Assembly (NCBI GenBank): GCA_003164135.1 | Contig: PLSD01000133.1 | Location: forward strand, 1 to 64,000 | Reading direction: 5' to 3' | DNA from: Acetobacteraceae bacterium | GTDB lineage: Bacteria; Pseudomonadota; Alphaproteobacteria; Acetobacterales; Acetobacteraceae | DNA length: 64,000 nucleotides | Shown: in pieces, positions 45,148 through 54,304 of the stretch | Numbering within the stretch: position 1 is the first letter of the stretch | Layout: each line of letters begins with the position of its first letter | Position numbers and translations under genes: made by a program | Notes under the pieces: generated by a model | The model's input: only the letters and a program-made list of their open reading frames with translations | The model's database searches: none | What the model was told of the DNA's origin: nothing

Positions 45148-46542
45148 TTATTCGGGTGTGACGGCGAGCATCTCGCCCTCCACGATATATCGGCGCGGGC
45201 GGAAGAACAGCACACCGGCCAGCAGCGTGCCGATGCCCACGCAGGCGGTGGTGAGGTTGAAGGTGGTGATCGCGTAGATGCCAACGACGATCAACCCCAC
45301 GGCGCTAAGGCCGGGGAACACGCCGTAGAGCAGGAACTGCCGCCAGGAGGTCCGGAATGCGTCGCGATGCACCCAGGCGGAGACCAGCCCGGCCATGCCG
45401 AAATAATACGCCACCTGCAGGCCGGTGGCGGCGACGGCGTCGGCGAGGATGGAGCTGACCGAGGGCATGAAGCCAGTGACCAGGATGCCCGCCAGCCCGG
45501 TGCCGATGAGCCACCAGGTCGCCGTTGAAGGGTTGCGGGTGCGTGGATGCACGGTGCCGAAGGAGAACGGCAGCGCGCCGTCGCGCCCCATGGCGAAGAG
45601 CGTGCGCGTCACCTGCAGCATGCCGGTCTGCACCGTGGCGACGGAGGAGAAGATCACCGCCACCGAGACGATGAGCCCGCCCGTCCGCCCCAGCCCCGCC
45701 GCCAGCGCCAGGCTGTAGAGCAGGTTGCCGGAATCAGTGGCCGTATCGGCGGCGCTGAGCAGCACCAGCGTGACGGCGGCGTACAGCGAGTACAGGAAAA
45801 TGGTGACAAACACGCCCGAAAGCCCGCCATTGCCGGCGGCATGTTCGCCATTGGCGGTCTCCTCGCCCAGGTTCGCTGTCACGTCCCAGCCCCAGTACAG
45901 GAAGATCACCATCAGCGCCGCCGCCGAGAATTCCGGCAGCGTGGCGGTGGAGAAGAAGAACCCCGGCGTATAGTCGTGCCACGACAACGGGTTGGCGAAG
46001 GGCGCGCCATGCGCATGCACCAGCGCCGCGATGCCCACGCCCAGCAGCACCAGCATCTCGAAGGCGACCATCATGATCTGCAGATAACTAGTCATCTTGA
46101 TGCCCAGCATGATGACCCCAACGATGGCCAGGAACCACAGCGCCGAGAGCCCGGTGGTGAGCGGCACGCTGCTGGCCAGGGCCGGGTTGATAAAATCCAG
46201 CACGGCGGTGGAGAGCGGCACCACGCCGGAGATAATGAAGATCATCTGCGCGGTGATGAGCGCCCAGCCGGACATGAAGCCGTGGAACTTGCCGAAGGCG
46301 AGGCCGACCCAGTTGAACGCCGCGCCCGCATGAGCCACGCGCCGGTTCAGCGCCTTGTAGGCCAGCGCGATGCCCAGCATCGGCACCGCGAAGATCAGCA
46401 CGTAAAGCGGGCTGCGCAGCCCGGCCGTGCCGATGAGCGCGCCCATGGCCAGCGAGATGGCGTTGGCTGGTCCCGAACCCGCCACGCCGAGCGTGAGGGA
46501 CTCAAAGAACGATAGGGAATCCTTGCGCAAGCTATGGGTCAT
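45148..46542 (-). CDS. APC-superfamily amino acid/amine permease
   Basis: Inner-membrane permease of 464 residues with about 12 hydrophobic helices. The N-terminal SLTLGVAGSGPANAISLAMG is typical of the amino-acid/polyamine/organocation group. The start ATG at 46542 overlaps the amidase stop by 4 bases. It is one of two permeases in this operon, the other being of NCS1 type. Confidence 0.9.
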   Translation of the reverse strand: MTHSLRKDSLSFFESLTLGVAGSGPANAISLAMGALIGTAGLRSPLYVLIFAVPMLGIALAYKALNRRVAHAGAAFNWVGLAFGKFHGFMSGWALITAQMIFIISGVVPLSTAVLDFINPALASSVPLTTGLSALWFLAIVGVIMLGIKMTSYLQIMMVAFEMLVLLGVGIAALVHAHGAPFANPLSWHDYTPGFFFSTATLPEFSAAALMVIFLYWGWDVTANLGEETANGEHAAGNGGLSGVFVTIFLYSLYAAVTLVLLSAADTATDSGNLLYSLALAAGLGRTGGLIVSVAVIFSSVATVQTGMLQVTRTLFAMGRDGALPFSFGTVHPRTRNPSTATWWLIGTGLAGILVTGFMPSVSSILADAVAATGLQVAYYFGMAGLVSAWVHRDAFRTSWRQFLLYGVFPGLSAVGLIVVGIYAITTFNLTTACVGIGTLLAGVLFFRPRRYIVEGEMLAVTPE

Positions 46543-47342
46543 TCGCGTCTCCCGGTGGTGAGGGTTGAGGTTGCGTACAGTTCCGGCCGGCGTTCGGCGC
46601 GGTAGGGGAAGGTGGCGGCGCAGGCCGCGATCATAGCCGGGTTGAGGTCGGCGATGAGCAGCGCCTCGCCCGCCCCGGCGGCGGCCAGTTTGCGCCCATT
46701 GGGTGCCGCGATGCAGGAGCCGCCCATATAGTCGAGCCCCTCCTCCGCCCCGGCATGGTTGCAGTAGGCGACGAACACCTGGTTCTCCAACGCCCGCGCC
46801 GGCACGATCAACTCCGGCACCACGGCGTATTCCGGCGTCAGCGCCGTGGGGATGAGGATAAGGTCGGCCCCCGCCAAAGCGGTGGCGCGCACCGCCTCGG
46901 GGAACTCGACATCGTAGCAGATGAGCAGCCCGAGACTGAACCCGCCCAGGCTGAACGGCTGGCAAAAGCTTTTCCCTGGCGCATACGCCGCGCGTTCGAA
47001 ATCACCGAACAGATGCGTCTTGCGATACTGCCCCAGCACCGTGCCCGCCGGCCCAATGACGGCGGCGCTGTTATACACCTCCTTGCCATCGCGCTCGGCA
47101 TAACCATAGGCGATGGCAACGCCGGTCTCTCGCGCCAGCGCGGCGATGGTTACGGCCGAGGGCCCGTCAGCCTGTTCCGCGCCCGCCGCCACATCCACGT
47201 TATAGCCGCCCAGCCAGCACTCGGGGGTGAGCAGCAGCGTGGCGCCGGCGGCCGCGGCGGCCCGCGCGGCACCGGACAAGGCGGCGAGATTCGTCCCCTT
47301 GTCCGCGCCAAACCCCTGCGTCTGCCAAAGCGCCAGCCGCAT
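46539..47342 (-). CDS. Carbon-nitrogen hydrolase (nitrilase-family amidase)
   Basis: Cytosolic amidase of 267 residues with the complete Glu-Lys-Cys triad: LLTPECWLGGYN, GQYRKTHLFGDFE and GLLICYDVEFPE. Relatives hydrolyse carbamoyl or omega-amide groups (for example N-carbamoylputrescine amidase and R-amidase). The ATG at 47342 is preceded by an in-frame GTG and touches the permease stop (TGA-GTG-ATG). It overlaps the APC permease by 4 bases. Confidence 0.9.
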   Translation of the reverse strand: MRLALWQTQGFGADKGTNLAALSGAARAAAAAGATLLLTPECWLGGYNVDVAAGAEQADGPSAVTIAALARETGVAIAYGYAERDGKEVYNSAAVIGPAGTVLGQYRKTHLFGDFERAAYAPGKSFCQPFSLGGFSLGLLICYDVEFPEAVRATALAGADLILIPTALTPEYAVVPELIVPARALENQVFVAYCNHAGAEEGLDYMGGSCIAAPNGRKLAAAGAGEALLIADLNPAMIAACAATFPYRAERRPELYATSTLTTGRRE

Positions 47343-47345
47343 CAC

Positions 47346-48734
47346 TCACTCCGCCGGATTGGCCGCGACCGCCGTAACGGTGCGGCGCGCCAGCAGGTAG
47401 TAGATGGGGCTGACGGTCACCAGCCCGACGATCCAGGAGATGTCGACGCCGCCGAGCATATTGGCGATGGGGCCAGTATACATCGTGGTGTCCACAAACG
47501 GCAGTTGGATGAGAATACCGAAGATGTAGCAGGCGATCGCCGCCTTGTTGAAGCGCCCATACACGCCGCCCTCAGCGGTAAAGAAGGCATCCACATCGTA
47601 GTCGCCGTGGCGCACCAGATAGAAATCCACCAGGTTGATCGCCGTCCACGGCACCAGCACATAGAGCAGCAGCAGGATGAAGTTGGTGTAGTTGGTGAGG
47701 AAGTTGCCCGCCGCGAACAGGGCAATGCCGAGGCCGATGATGCTGATGATAATCGCCGTGACCATGCGCGCCATGGCGCCGGCCTTCCACGAGGGTACAA
47801 AAGTGTGCAGCAGCGTGATGGTGGAGAGCACGCCGCAATACAGGTTCATGGCGTTGGTCCCGGCGATGCCCACCGAGAAGATGATGATAATCGGCACCGC
47901 CGCCGCGCCCGTGAAGGTCGTGAGCCCGCCCACCGGATCGCCATTGGCCGCGACGAGGCCGAGCAGCGCGCCAAGGATCATGGGGAAGATGGAGCCCAGC
48001 GAGCAACCCCAGTACGAGGCCCAGAAAGCCGGCTTGGCGCCCGTGTCATGCGGCATGTAGCGGGTATAGTCCGACACATAGGGCGCGTAGGCGATCTGCC
48101 AGAGCGCGCCTACGGAAATCATCGAGCAGAACCCCGCCAGGGTGTACCCGTTCATGGCCATCACACCGGCCGGCAGGCCGTGGATGAACACCATCCAGAC
48201 GAAGGTGAGCAGCAGCGCCCCGCCCGAGGCGATGGTGAGGAAGCGCGCATAGGCGTGGATCAGGTCATGGCCAAAAATCGTGGCGACGACGCTGATCACC
48301 GCGATGAGCGTAATCAGCACATCCTGATTGACGCCCGGCATGATCGTATGCAGCGACTGCCCACCCAGCACGATGTTGGAGGCCAGGAAGCCGACGTACA
48401 TGACGATGACGATGGCCACCACCAGCACCGCGCCCATGGAGCCGAACTGCCCGCGCGTCTGCACCATCTGCGGCACGCCCAGCTGCGGCCCCTGCGCCGC
48501 GTGCAGCGCCATGAAGATGGCGCCGACGAAATTGCCGATCGCGATGGCCAGGATGGAGGACATGAAATCCAGCTTGAACACCGTGGTGGCAAGCGCGCCG
48601 GTCACGATGGTCAGCATCATGATGTTGGAGCCGAACCAGATGGTGAACAGGTCGCGGAACGTACCGTGACGCTGGTCATGCGGTATCTGGTAGATGGTGT
48701 GCTGTTCGACAGCACCCGGTTTTTCGGTAGCCAT
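47346..48734 (-). CDS. NCS1-family permease (cytosine/purine/hydantoin type)
   Basis: Permease of 462 residues with about 12 membrane helices, of the nucleobase:cation symporter-1 family (cytosine, purine, allantoin and hydantoin carriers). Seen motifs include RDLFTIWFGSNIMMLTIVTG and TLAGFCSMISVGALWQIAYA. It lies 21 bases after the second demethylase-like gene and 3 bases before the amidase. An N-heterocycle substrate opened by the amidase is possible but unproven. Confidence 0.9.
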   Translation of the reverse strand: MATEKPGAVEQHTIYQIPHDQRHGTFRDLFTIWFGSNIMMLTIVTGALATTVFKLDFMSSILAIAIGNFVGAIFMALHAAQGPQLGVPQMVQTRGQFGSMGAVLVVAIVIVMYVGFLASNIVLGGQSLHTIMPGVNQDVLITLIAVISVVATIFGHDLIHAYARFLTIASGGALLLTFVWMVFIHGLPAGVMAMNGYTLAGFCSMISVGALWQIAYAPYVSDYTRYMPHDTGAKPAFWASYWGCSLGSIFPMILGALLGLVAANGDPVGGLTTFTGAAAVPIIIIFSVGIAGTNAMNLYCGVLSTITLLHTFVPSWKAGAMARMVTAIIISIIGLGIALFAAGNFLTNYTNFILLLLYVLVPWTAINLVDFYLVRHGDYDVDAFFTAEGGVYGRFNKAAIACYIFGILIQLPFVDTTMYTGPIANMLGGVDISWIVGLVTVSPIYYLLARRTVTAVAANPAE

Positions 48735-48755
48735 GATCGAGCTCCTTTCTGGAGG

Positions 48756-50852
48756 TTAATGCGCCAGGATGGCGTTGAGGTCGAAGGGTAGAAGCTCAGC
48801 GACTTCGCGCCGGAAGGGTAGCGCGCCGGGATCAGGCGTGGCGCCCAGTTCCTCGGCATAGCGGCGGCCGCCAAACACGGCGGCGGCGATGGTGCCCGGC
48901 GCCAGCGCATCGCCAATCACGGTCACCGATTTCAGCCCCGCCGCCGCCCACTCCCCCGCGCGGGCGCGCAGGGCATGGGCCAGTTCCAGCCGCGGCAGCC
49001 GGGCGGTCACGCTCACCAGCGCGCCCGCCGCCATCTCCTCCGTGCGGCCGGTAAAGGCGCAGGCGAGAGTCGCACTACCCGCCTCAATCTTCTGCAATAT
49101 GGCGCTGCATTTGAGGCGCACGCCCAGCTCCATGAGCCGTGCCTGGATCTTGTGCTGCTCCATGGTGTTGAAGCTCCACGCCGAGGCCACCGCGGCAGGC
49201 GTCACGAGCGTGACGCTGTAGCCTTCCTTCACCAGCAGCTCGGCTAGCACGCCGCCCATGTAATAATGGTCGTCATCGAACAGCAGCACGTCGCGCGCCA
49301 CGGGCCGGACACCTGCCATCAGATCATCGGGCGTCAGCACTTCTGCTCCACCGGTTTCCAGCGGCTTTAGCAATGCGCGCCCCACACCGTCGCGCCGCCA
49401 GGTGGAGCCGGTGGCGAGCACGACACGGTCGAAGCCAAAACCCAGTATGTCCTCATCGGTCAAGGCGCTGGCATAGAAGATTTCGACATTGGGCATCTTG
49501 GCGAGTTGCCCGGCCCGGTAATCGGCCACACGCCCCCAGGCCGAGAGCCCCGGCAAGCGGCGTTCGGCCACCAGGCGGCCACCAAGCTGCGTGCCGCGCT
49601 CGGCCAGCGCCACCTCGTGCCCGCGCTTGCCCAGCATCATCGCCGCTTCCAGCCCAGCCGGTCCAGCGCCAACCACGAGGATTCGTGATTCATCCTCGCG
49701 CGGGCGGATATATTCCGGGTGCCAGCCGCGCCGCCACTCCTCGCCCATGGCCGGATTCTGCGTGCAGCGCGAAATGGATGACGTATGGTCGCCCGCCACG
49801 CACATGTTGCAGCCGATACATTCGCGGATATCCTCCAGCCGCCCCTCGCGGATTTTCTCCGGAATGAACGGATCGGCAATGGAGGGCCGCGCCGCGCCGA
49901 TGAAATCCAGCACCCCCTGGCGCACCATGCGCACCATCGTGTCCGGCGAGGTGAAACGCCCCACGCCCACCACCGGCTTGGTGGTGAGCTGCTTCACCCC
50001 CAGCACGAACGGCTCCTGGTAGGCTTCATCGGCAAAGCGCGAGGTCTGGCTGTCATTGTCCCAGGAGGACAGCGTAAGATCCCAAAGATCCGGCACTTCG
50101 CCCAGATGCGCGATGATGTCGCGCGCCTCCGCCGCGTGCAGCCCTTCCTCGCCGATCATTTCGTCAACGGAAATGCGGCAGGCAACCGCCATGGTATCAC
50201 CCACCGCGTCCTTCACATCCTCGATCAGCTCTTTCAGCAGCCGCGCGCGGTTCTCCATGGAGCCGCCATATTCATCGGTGCGCGTATTGAAGCGGCGGGA
50301 GAGAAAGAACATCGGCCCGCCGAACAGCTTGCCGGCATACACGTACACAATATCATACCCCGCCCGCTTGGCGCGCAGTGCCGCGTCGCGGTGCCATTTG
50401 CGCAGATCACGGATGTCCTGCTTGTCCATGGCGCGCGCCTGCACCGGTTCGTTGAACACCGAGAACACCGGCAAATCTACCGGCCCCATCGGGATCTCCC
50501 GCGAATACATATTCGCCGCGTTCATGCCGTTATGGCAAAGTTGCAGTGCGGCCAGCGCGTCATATTCATGGATGGAGTCCGCGATGCGCGCCAGCATCGG
50601 GACGTCCTGCTCGCTCCACACGCGCAGCTCAATGAATGGGCATATTTCGGCGCTGGGATGGATTTCCGCCTGCTCGGAGCACACCACGCCCCAGCCGCCC
50701 TGCGCCTTCACCGCGCGCATGGTGGCCAGCGCCGAGGGATCACGATAGCCCATGCCGTTGCAGTGCGGCACCTGGAAAAAGCGGTTCTTGGAAACCACCG
50801 GCCCGATGCGCACAGGGTCGAACAGAATGTCGTAACGGGAATCCCGCGACAT
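48756..50852 (-). CDS. Flavin/Fe-S amine dehydrogenase-like demethylase (DgcA/TMADH family), copy 2
   Basis: Paralogue of the enzyme at 41581-43647, 698 residues, with the same FMN barrel, 4Fe-4S loop (CIGCNMCVAGDHTSSISRC) and FAD/NAD domains. Cys31 in QVPHCNGMG and Tyr172 are kept, but the active-site histidine at 175 is Lys (YAGKLFGG). Trp and Asp of the WDND motif are present. The two copies therefore probably act on different intermediates. The ATG at 50852 has GGAG 10 bases upstream; an upstream ATG at 50870 is less likely. First gene of the six-gene operon. Confidence 0.88.
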   Translation of the reverse strand: MSRDSRYDILFDPVRIGPVVSKNRFFQVPHCNGMGYRDPSALATMRAVKAQGGWGVVCSEQAEIHPSAEICPFIELRVWSEQDVPMLARIADSIHEYDALAALQLCHNGMNAANMYSREIPMGPVDLPVFSVFNEPVQARAMDKQDIRDLRKWHRDAALRAKRAGYDIVYVYAGKLFGGPMFFLSRRFNTRTDEYGGSMENRARLLKELIEDVKDAVGDTMAVACRISVDEMIGEEGLHAAEARDIIAHLGEVPDLWDLTLSSWDNDSQTSRFADEAYQEPFVLGVKQLTTKPVVGVGRFTSPDTMVRMVRQGVLDFIGAARPSIADPFIPEKIREGRLEDIRECIGCNMCVAGDHTSSISRCTQNPAMGEEWRRGWHPEYIRPREDESRILVVGAGPAGLEAAMMLGKRGHEVALAERGTQLGGRLVAERRLPGLSAWGRVADYRAGQLAKMPNVEIFYASALTDEDILGFGFDRVVLATGSTWRRDGVGRALLKPLETGGAEVLTPDDLMAGVRPVARDVLLFDDDHYYMGGVLAELLVKEGYSVTLVTPAAVASAWSFNTMEQHKIQARLMELGVRLKCSAILQKIEAGSATLACAFTGRTEEMAAGALVSVTARLPRLELAHALRARAGEWAAAGLKSVTVIGDALAPGTIAAAVFGGRRYAEELGATPDPGALPFRREVAELLPFDLNAILAH

Positions 50853-51051
50853 GCCAGATACACTCCACATAAATTTCTTGACATGATGCTTACACAAACT
50901 CCTCGGGGCGTCGCATCGATTTTCCCGAGGCAGCGGCCAGCGTTCCCCATAGCTGCGATGAAAAATTAGGCATGCTGCGCCGCATCACGCTCAATGCACA
51001 AGCAGCGGCGCGGCGCGTGGACACAGGCGCCTGATTTGCTACAACGTGCCG

Positions 51052-52185
51052 ATGCCCGATACCGTAGCAACGCTGGCCGAGTTGGCCGCCTTCCCCACCA
51101 TCAGCGCCGACAGCAACGAAGCCCTGATCCGCCACGCCGCCGCGCGGATCACCGCCGCGGGCGGACGGATTCACACACTTGCAGGCGCCAAGCCGGGAAA
51201 ATTCAACATGCTGGCGAGTTTCGGCCCCGCCACCGGGGCCGGTATCGTGCTCTCCGGCCATAGCGATGTCGTGCCCGTCACAGGGCAAAATTGGCAAACC
51301 GATCCCTTCACCCTCACCGAGCGCGACGGCAAACTCCATGCCCGCGGCGCTTCCGACATGAAGGGCTTCCTCGCCGCCATGCTCACCGCCGCGCAACGTT
51401 GCGATGCAGCAAAACTGACGCGGCCGCTGCACCTGATTTTTTCATATGACGAGGAAATCGGCTGCATCGGCGTGCGCGACCTGCTGGAGCGCCTGCGCGC
51501 GGAGCATTTCCAGGCCCAGGGCTGCATCATCGGCGAGCCGACGGAGCAACGCGTCATCACCGGCCACAAGGGCAAGATCGCCGGCTGCGTCTGCTGCCGG
51601 GGCCGGGCGGCGCATTCGGCCAATCCGGCGCTGGGCTGCAACGCCATCATGCTGGCCGGGGAAATGCTGCACGAGATGCGGGACCTGCAGGCGGAACTGA
51701 CCAAGGGCCGTCGCGATGACGCCTACCCCTTCCCCTTCACCAGCCTGCACGCCGGCACCATCAAGGGCGGCGTCGCGCTCAATGTCGTGCCGGATTATTG
51801 TGAGATTGAATTCGAGATCCGCCACATTGCGGGCGAGGATACCAGCGCACTGCTCCGCCGCCTTGGCGCGGCAGGCGAACGCCTGGGCGCGGCCTCCAAT
51901 GGCGGGACCGTGGAGGTGCGCGTCACCAACGACTATCCGGGCGTGGAAACGCCTAGGGGTGCTGCCATCACGCAAATCGCCCTGGCGGCGGCGCACACGG
52001 AAGAGACCGGCAAGATCGGTTTTGGCACCGAGGCCGGGCTGTTCACCCAGGCGCTGGGCATGGAGACGGTGATCTGCGGCCCCGGCAGCATCGACCGCGC
52101 CCACAAGGCCGATGAATACGTGACACGCGATGAACTTGCCGCCTGCGACTCCTTCCTCGACCGCGTGATCGCCACGCTTTATTAG
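51052..52185 (+). CDS. argE: ArgE/DapE-type M20 deacylase
   Basis: Zinc-dependent amidohydrolase of the acetylornithine deacetylase group, 377 residues. Metal and catalytic motifs: GHSDVVPV, RGASDMKGFLAAML, YDEEIGC, GTEAGLF and the C-terminal GPGSIDRAHKADEYV. The start is the ATG at 51052; a GTG lies 6 bases upstream. It diverges from the six-gene operon and converges on the LysR gene. ArgE is one possibility; a dedicated N-acyl amino acid deacylase of the neighbouring pathway is another. Confidence 0.88.
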   Translation: MPDTVATLAELAAFPTISADSNEALIRHAAARITAAGGRIHTLAGAKPGKFNMLASFGPATGAGIVLSGHSDVVPVTGQNWQTDPFTLTERDGKLHARGASDMKGFLAAMLTAAQRCDAAKLTRPLHLIFSYDEEIGCIGVRDLLERLRAEHFQAQGCIIGEPTEQRVITGHKGKIAGCVCCRGRAAHSANPALGCNAIMLAGEMLHEMRDLQAELTKGRRDDAYPFPFTSLHAGTIKGGVALNVVPDYCEIEFEIRHIAGEDTSALLRRLGAAGERLGAASNGGTVEVRVTNDYPGVETPRGAAITQIALAAAHTEETGKIGFGTEAGLFTQALGMETVICGPGSIDRAHKADEYVTRDELAACDSFLDRVIATLY

Positions 52186-53103
52186 CTATCTGGTCCCGGG
52201 CAGCGGCTTGTCCTTCAGTAATTCGCGGCACAACTCGATGAACGCCTCGGCCGTCGGCGTACGCCGCATGCCGCGGAACAGCGCAATGCCGTGGTTGAGC
52301 GGCCGCAGCGAATCCTCCAGCGCCAGGTATGAGAGTTTGCGGCCATCCAGCGTGGACTGGTTTTTTGGCTGCGCGTTGGCCAGACTGTAGCCCTCCCCGC
52401 GCCCCACCAGGCTGCGGATCACGTCAATATACGCGTAACGGCCGGTGATATTCGGGTTCACCCCCGCCTGGCGGAACAGCGAGAGAAAATAGTCGCGGCT
52501 CATCGGCAGGTCGAGCAGCAGAAAATTATCATACGCCAGCTCGCGCAATGTCACCGAGCGCCGGCGCGCGAACGGATGCGCCGCGCCGACAAAGGCATAC
52601 GGCGCCACCGGCGCCAGGGGCAAAAACTCAAAATCCGGCGGGATCGCCATGTCATAGGTCAGCAGCAGTGAAATGCGGCCCGATCGCAAATGCTCGAACA
52701 ACTCCGTCTGGTTGCCGGCCAGGGCGGTGGCGCGAGTGGCCTCGTGGCGCTGACGGAACACGGTGAGCAGCTCGGGAATTACCAGAGGGAACAGCGTGGA
52801 CAGACAGCCGATTTCCACCGGCCCGGCGACGCGCGAGGACATCACCAAAGCGGCGGTCTCAACCTCCTCTGCCTGCAGCAGCAGGGCGCGGGCCTCGCGC
52901 AAAAAGCGCTGGCCGTCGGCGGTCAGCGAGAGTCCCTGCGCGTGATGACGGATGAAGAGCTGAATGCCATAGGATTCCTCCAGCGCCGTGATGGCCGAGG
53001 AGATCGAGGGTTGCGAGATGTTTACCCGCTCCGAAGCCTGCGTAATGCTGCCGGTTTCCGCCGTGGCGACAAAATAGGAGATCTGCCTGAGCGTAAAGCG
53101 CAT
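52186..53103 (-). CDS. LysR-family transcriptional regulator
   Basis: Activator or repressor of 305 residues with the LysR layout: an N-terminal helix-turn-helix (SITQASERVNISQPSISSAI) and a C-terminal effector-binding domain (about 90-300). It is divergent from the DUF1028 gene across about 100 bases containing GCCTTG and CAAGGC arms, so it probably controls that gene. The effector is unknown. Confidence 0.92.
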   Translation of the reverse strand: MRFTLRQISYFVATAETGSITQASERVNISQPSISSAITALEESYGIQLFIRHHAQGLSLTADGQRFLREARALLLQAEEVETAALVMSSRVAGPVEIGCLSTLFPLVIPELLTVFRQRHEATRATALAGNQTELFEHLRSGRISLLLTYDMAIPPDFEFLPLAPVAPYAFVGAAHPFARRRSVTLRELAYDNFLLLDLPMSRDYFLSLFRQAGVNPNITGRYAYIDVIRSLVGRGEGYSLANAQPKNQSTLDGRKLSYLALEDSLRPLNHGIALFRGMRRTPTAEAFIELCRELLKDKPLPGTR

Positions 53104-53200
53104 TGGTTACCTCTTTCCGAAGCAAAGCCTTGAGAGATTATATTGTTCCGAACCAAGGCGGCTGGCAACATGGCGCCGCATCACAACAGGAGTCCCGCCG

Positions 53201-53878
53201 TTGACCTTCTCCCTTGCCGCCCGCTGCCCGCGCACCGGCCAGTTTGCCGTGGCCGTCACCTCTTCCTCACCCGCCGTGGCGGCGCGCTGCGCCTTTGCCC
53301 GCGCCGGGGTGGGTGCCGTGACAACCCAGAACATCACCGATCCGCGCCTCGGCCCGGCGCTGCTCACGGCACTGGCCGCGGGGCTGGACGCCGAGTCCGC
53401 CCTCGCCCGCGTGCTGGAAGCTGCGAGCTTCCCCGCCTGCCGCCAGCTCACATTGGTCGACTCCGCCGGCCGCACCGCCGCATGGTCCGGGGAAAAAACG
53501 CTCGGCGTACACGCTCAAGCGCTAGCGAGCGACGCCGTGTCGGCCGGCAACCTGCTGGCCAATCCCGGCGTGCCGCAGGCCGTGCTGGCAGCCTTCGCGG
53601 CCACCGATCCAGCGCTGGAACTTGGGAGCCGCGTCATCACCGCGATGCAGGCCGGGCTGGAGGCGGGCGGTGAGGCAGGGCCGATCCGCTCGGCCGGGCT
53701 CATCGTGGTGGACCGCGAGGCATGGCCTCTCGCCGATCTGCGCGTTGACTGGCACGGCGAACCCCTCGCCGAACTGGCGGCGCTATGGGACGTCTGGGCG
53801 CCCCAAATGCGCGACTACGTGACCCGCGCCCTCAACCCCGAAGGCGCACCAAGCTACGGTGTGCCGGGGGACGAGTGA
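53201..53878 (+). CDS. DUF1028-family protein
   Basis: Protein of 225 residues in the DUF1028 family (Ntn-hydrolase-like fold): TFSLAARCPRTGQFAVAVTS at the N terminus, GAVTTQNITDPRLGP, and DLRVDWHGEPLAELAALWDVW at the C terminus. It begins at a TTG with AGGAG about 9 bases before. DUF1028 genes commonly sit beside RidA and M20-peptidase genes, as here. The exact reaction is not known. Confidence 0.88.
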   Translation: MTFSLAARCPRTGQFAVAVTSSSPAVAARCAFARAGVGAVTTQNITDPRLGPALLTALAAGLDAESALARVLEAASFPACRQLTLVDSAGRTAAWSGEKTLGVHAQALASDAVSAGNLLANPGVPQAVLAAFAATDPALELGSRVITAMQAGLEAGGEAGPIRSAGLIVVDREAWPLADLRVDWHGEPLAELAALWDVWAPQMRDYVTRALNPEGAPSYGVPGDE

Positions 53879-53896
53879 TCCCCCGGCTGTTTGCCG

Positions 53897-54304
53897 CTAT
53901 TCGAGCTCGGCGATGACATCGACCTCCACCAACCATTCCGGCCTGGCCAGTGCCACGACCACCAGACCGGTGAACACCGGGTACACGCCCTTCATCCAGC
54001 GCCCGAGCACGCGGTATACCGCTTCCCGGTAGCGGATGTCGGTGAGATACACCGTCACCTTGCAGATATTCTCAAGCCCCGCCCCGCATTCGGAAAGCAG
54101 CAGCGCGATGTTCCCCATCGCCTGCTCGGCCTGGCCGGCGGGATCGCCCACCGCCACGCTCTCGCGCGTGTCGAGATCCTGCGCCACCTGACCGCGCAGA
54201 TAGATAGTCTTGCCCGTCACCACGGCTTGGCAAAGGTCGTTGTCCAACTTCTGCTCGGGGTAGGTATCCTTAGTGTTGAACGGGCGGATGCGCTTGTGAA
54301 TCAT
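53897..54304 (-). CDS. RidA-family enamine/imine deaminase
   Basis: Small protein of 135 residues in the RidA/YjgF family, which hydrolyses reactive enamines and imines. The motifs VTGKTIYLRGQVAQD, GDPAGQAEQAMGNIALLLSE and KVTVYLTDIRYREAVYRV are typical. The catalytic arginine of strict RidA proteins sits in the family's RNPVxG region, whose counterpart here (VALARPEWLVEVD) is modified. The ATG at 54304 is taken from homology. It converges on the DUF1028 gene. Confidence 0.88.
   Translation of the reverse strand: MIHKRIRPFNTKDTYPEQKLDNDLCQAVVTGKTIYLRGQVAQDLDTRESVAVGDPAGQAEQAMGNIALLLSECGAGLENICKVTVYLTDIRYREAVYRVLGRWMKGVYPVFTGLVVVALARPEWLVEVDVIAELE

Noticed and set aside
46755-48791. 678-codon open frame on the plus strand across the amidase and NCS1 permease
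   Set aside because: It is antisense to two well-supported genes, is rich in His, Arg and Asp as expected for a reverse-frame shadow, and has no domain.
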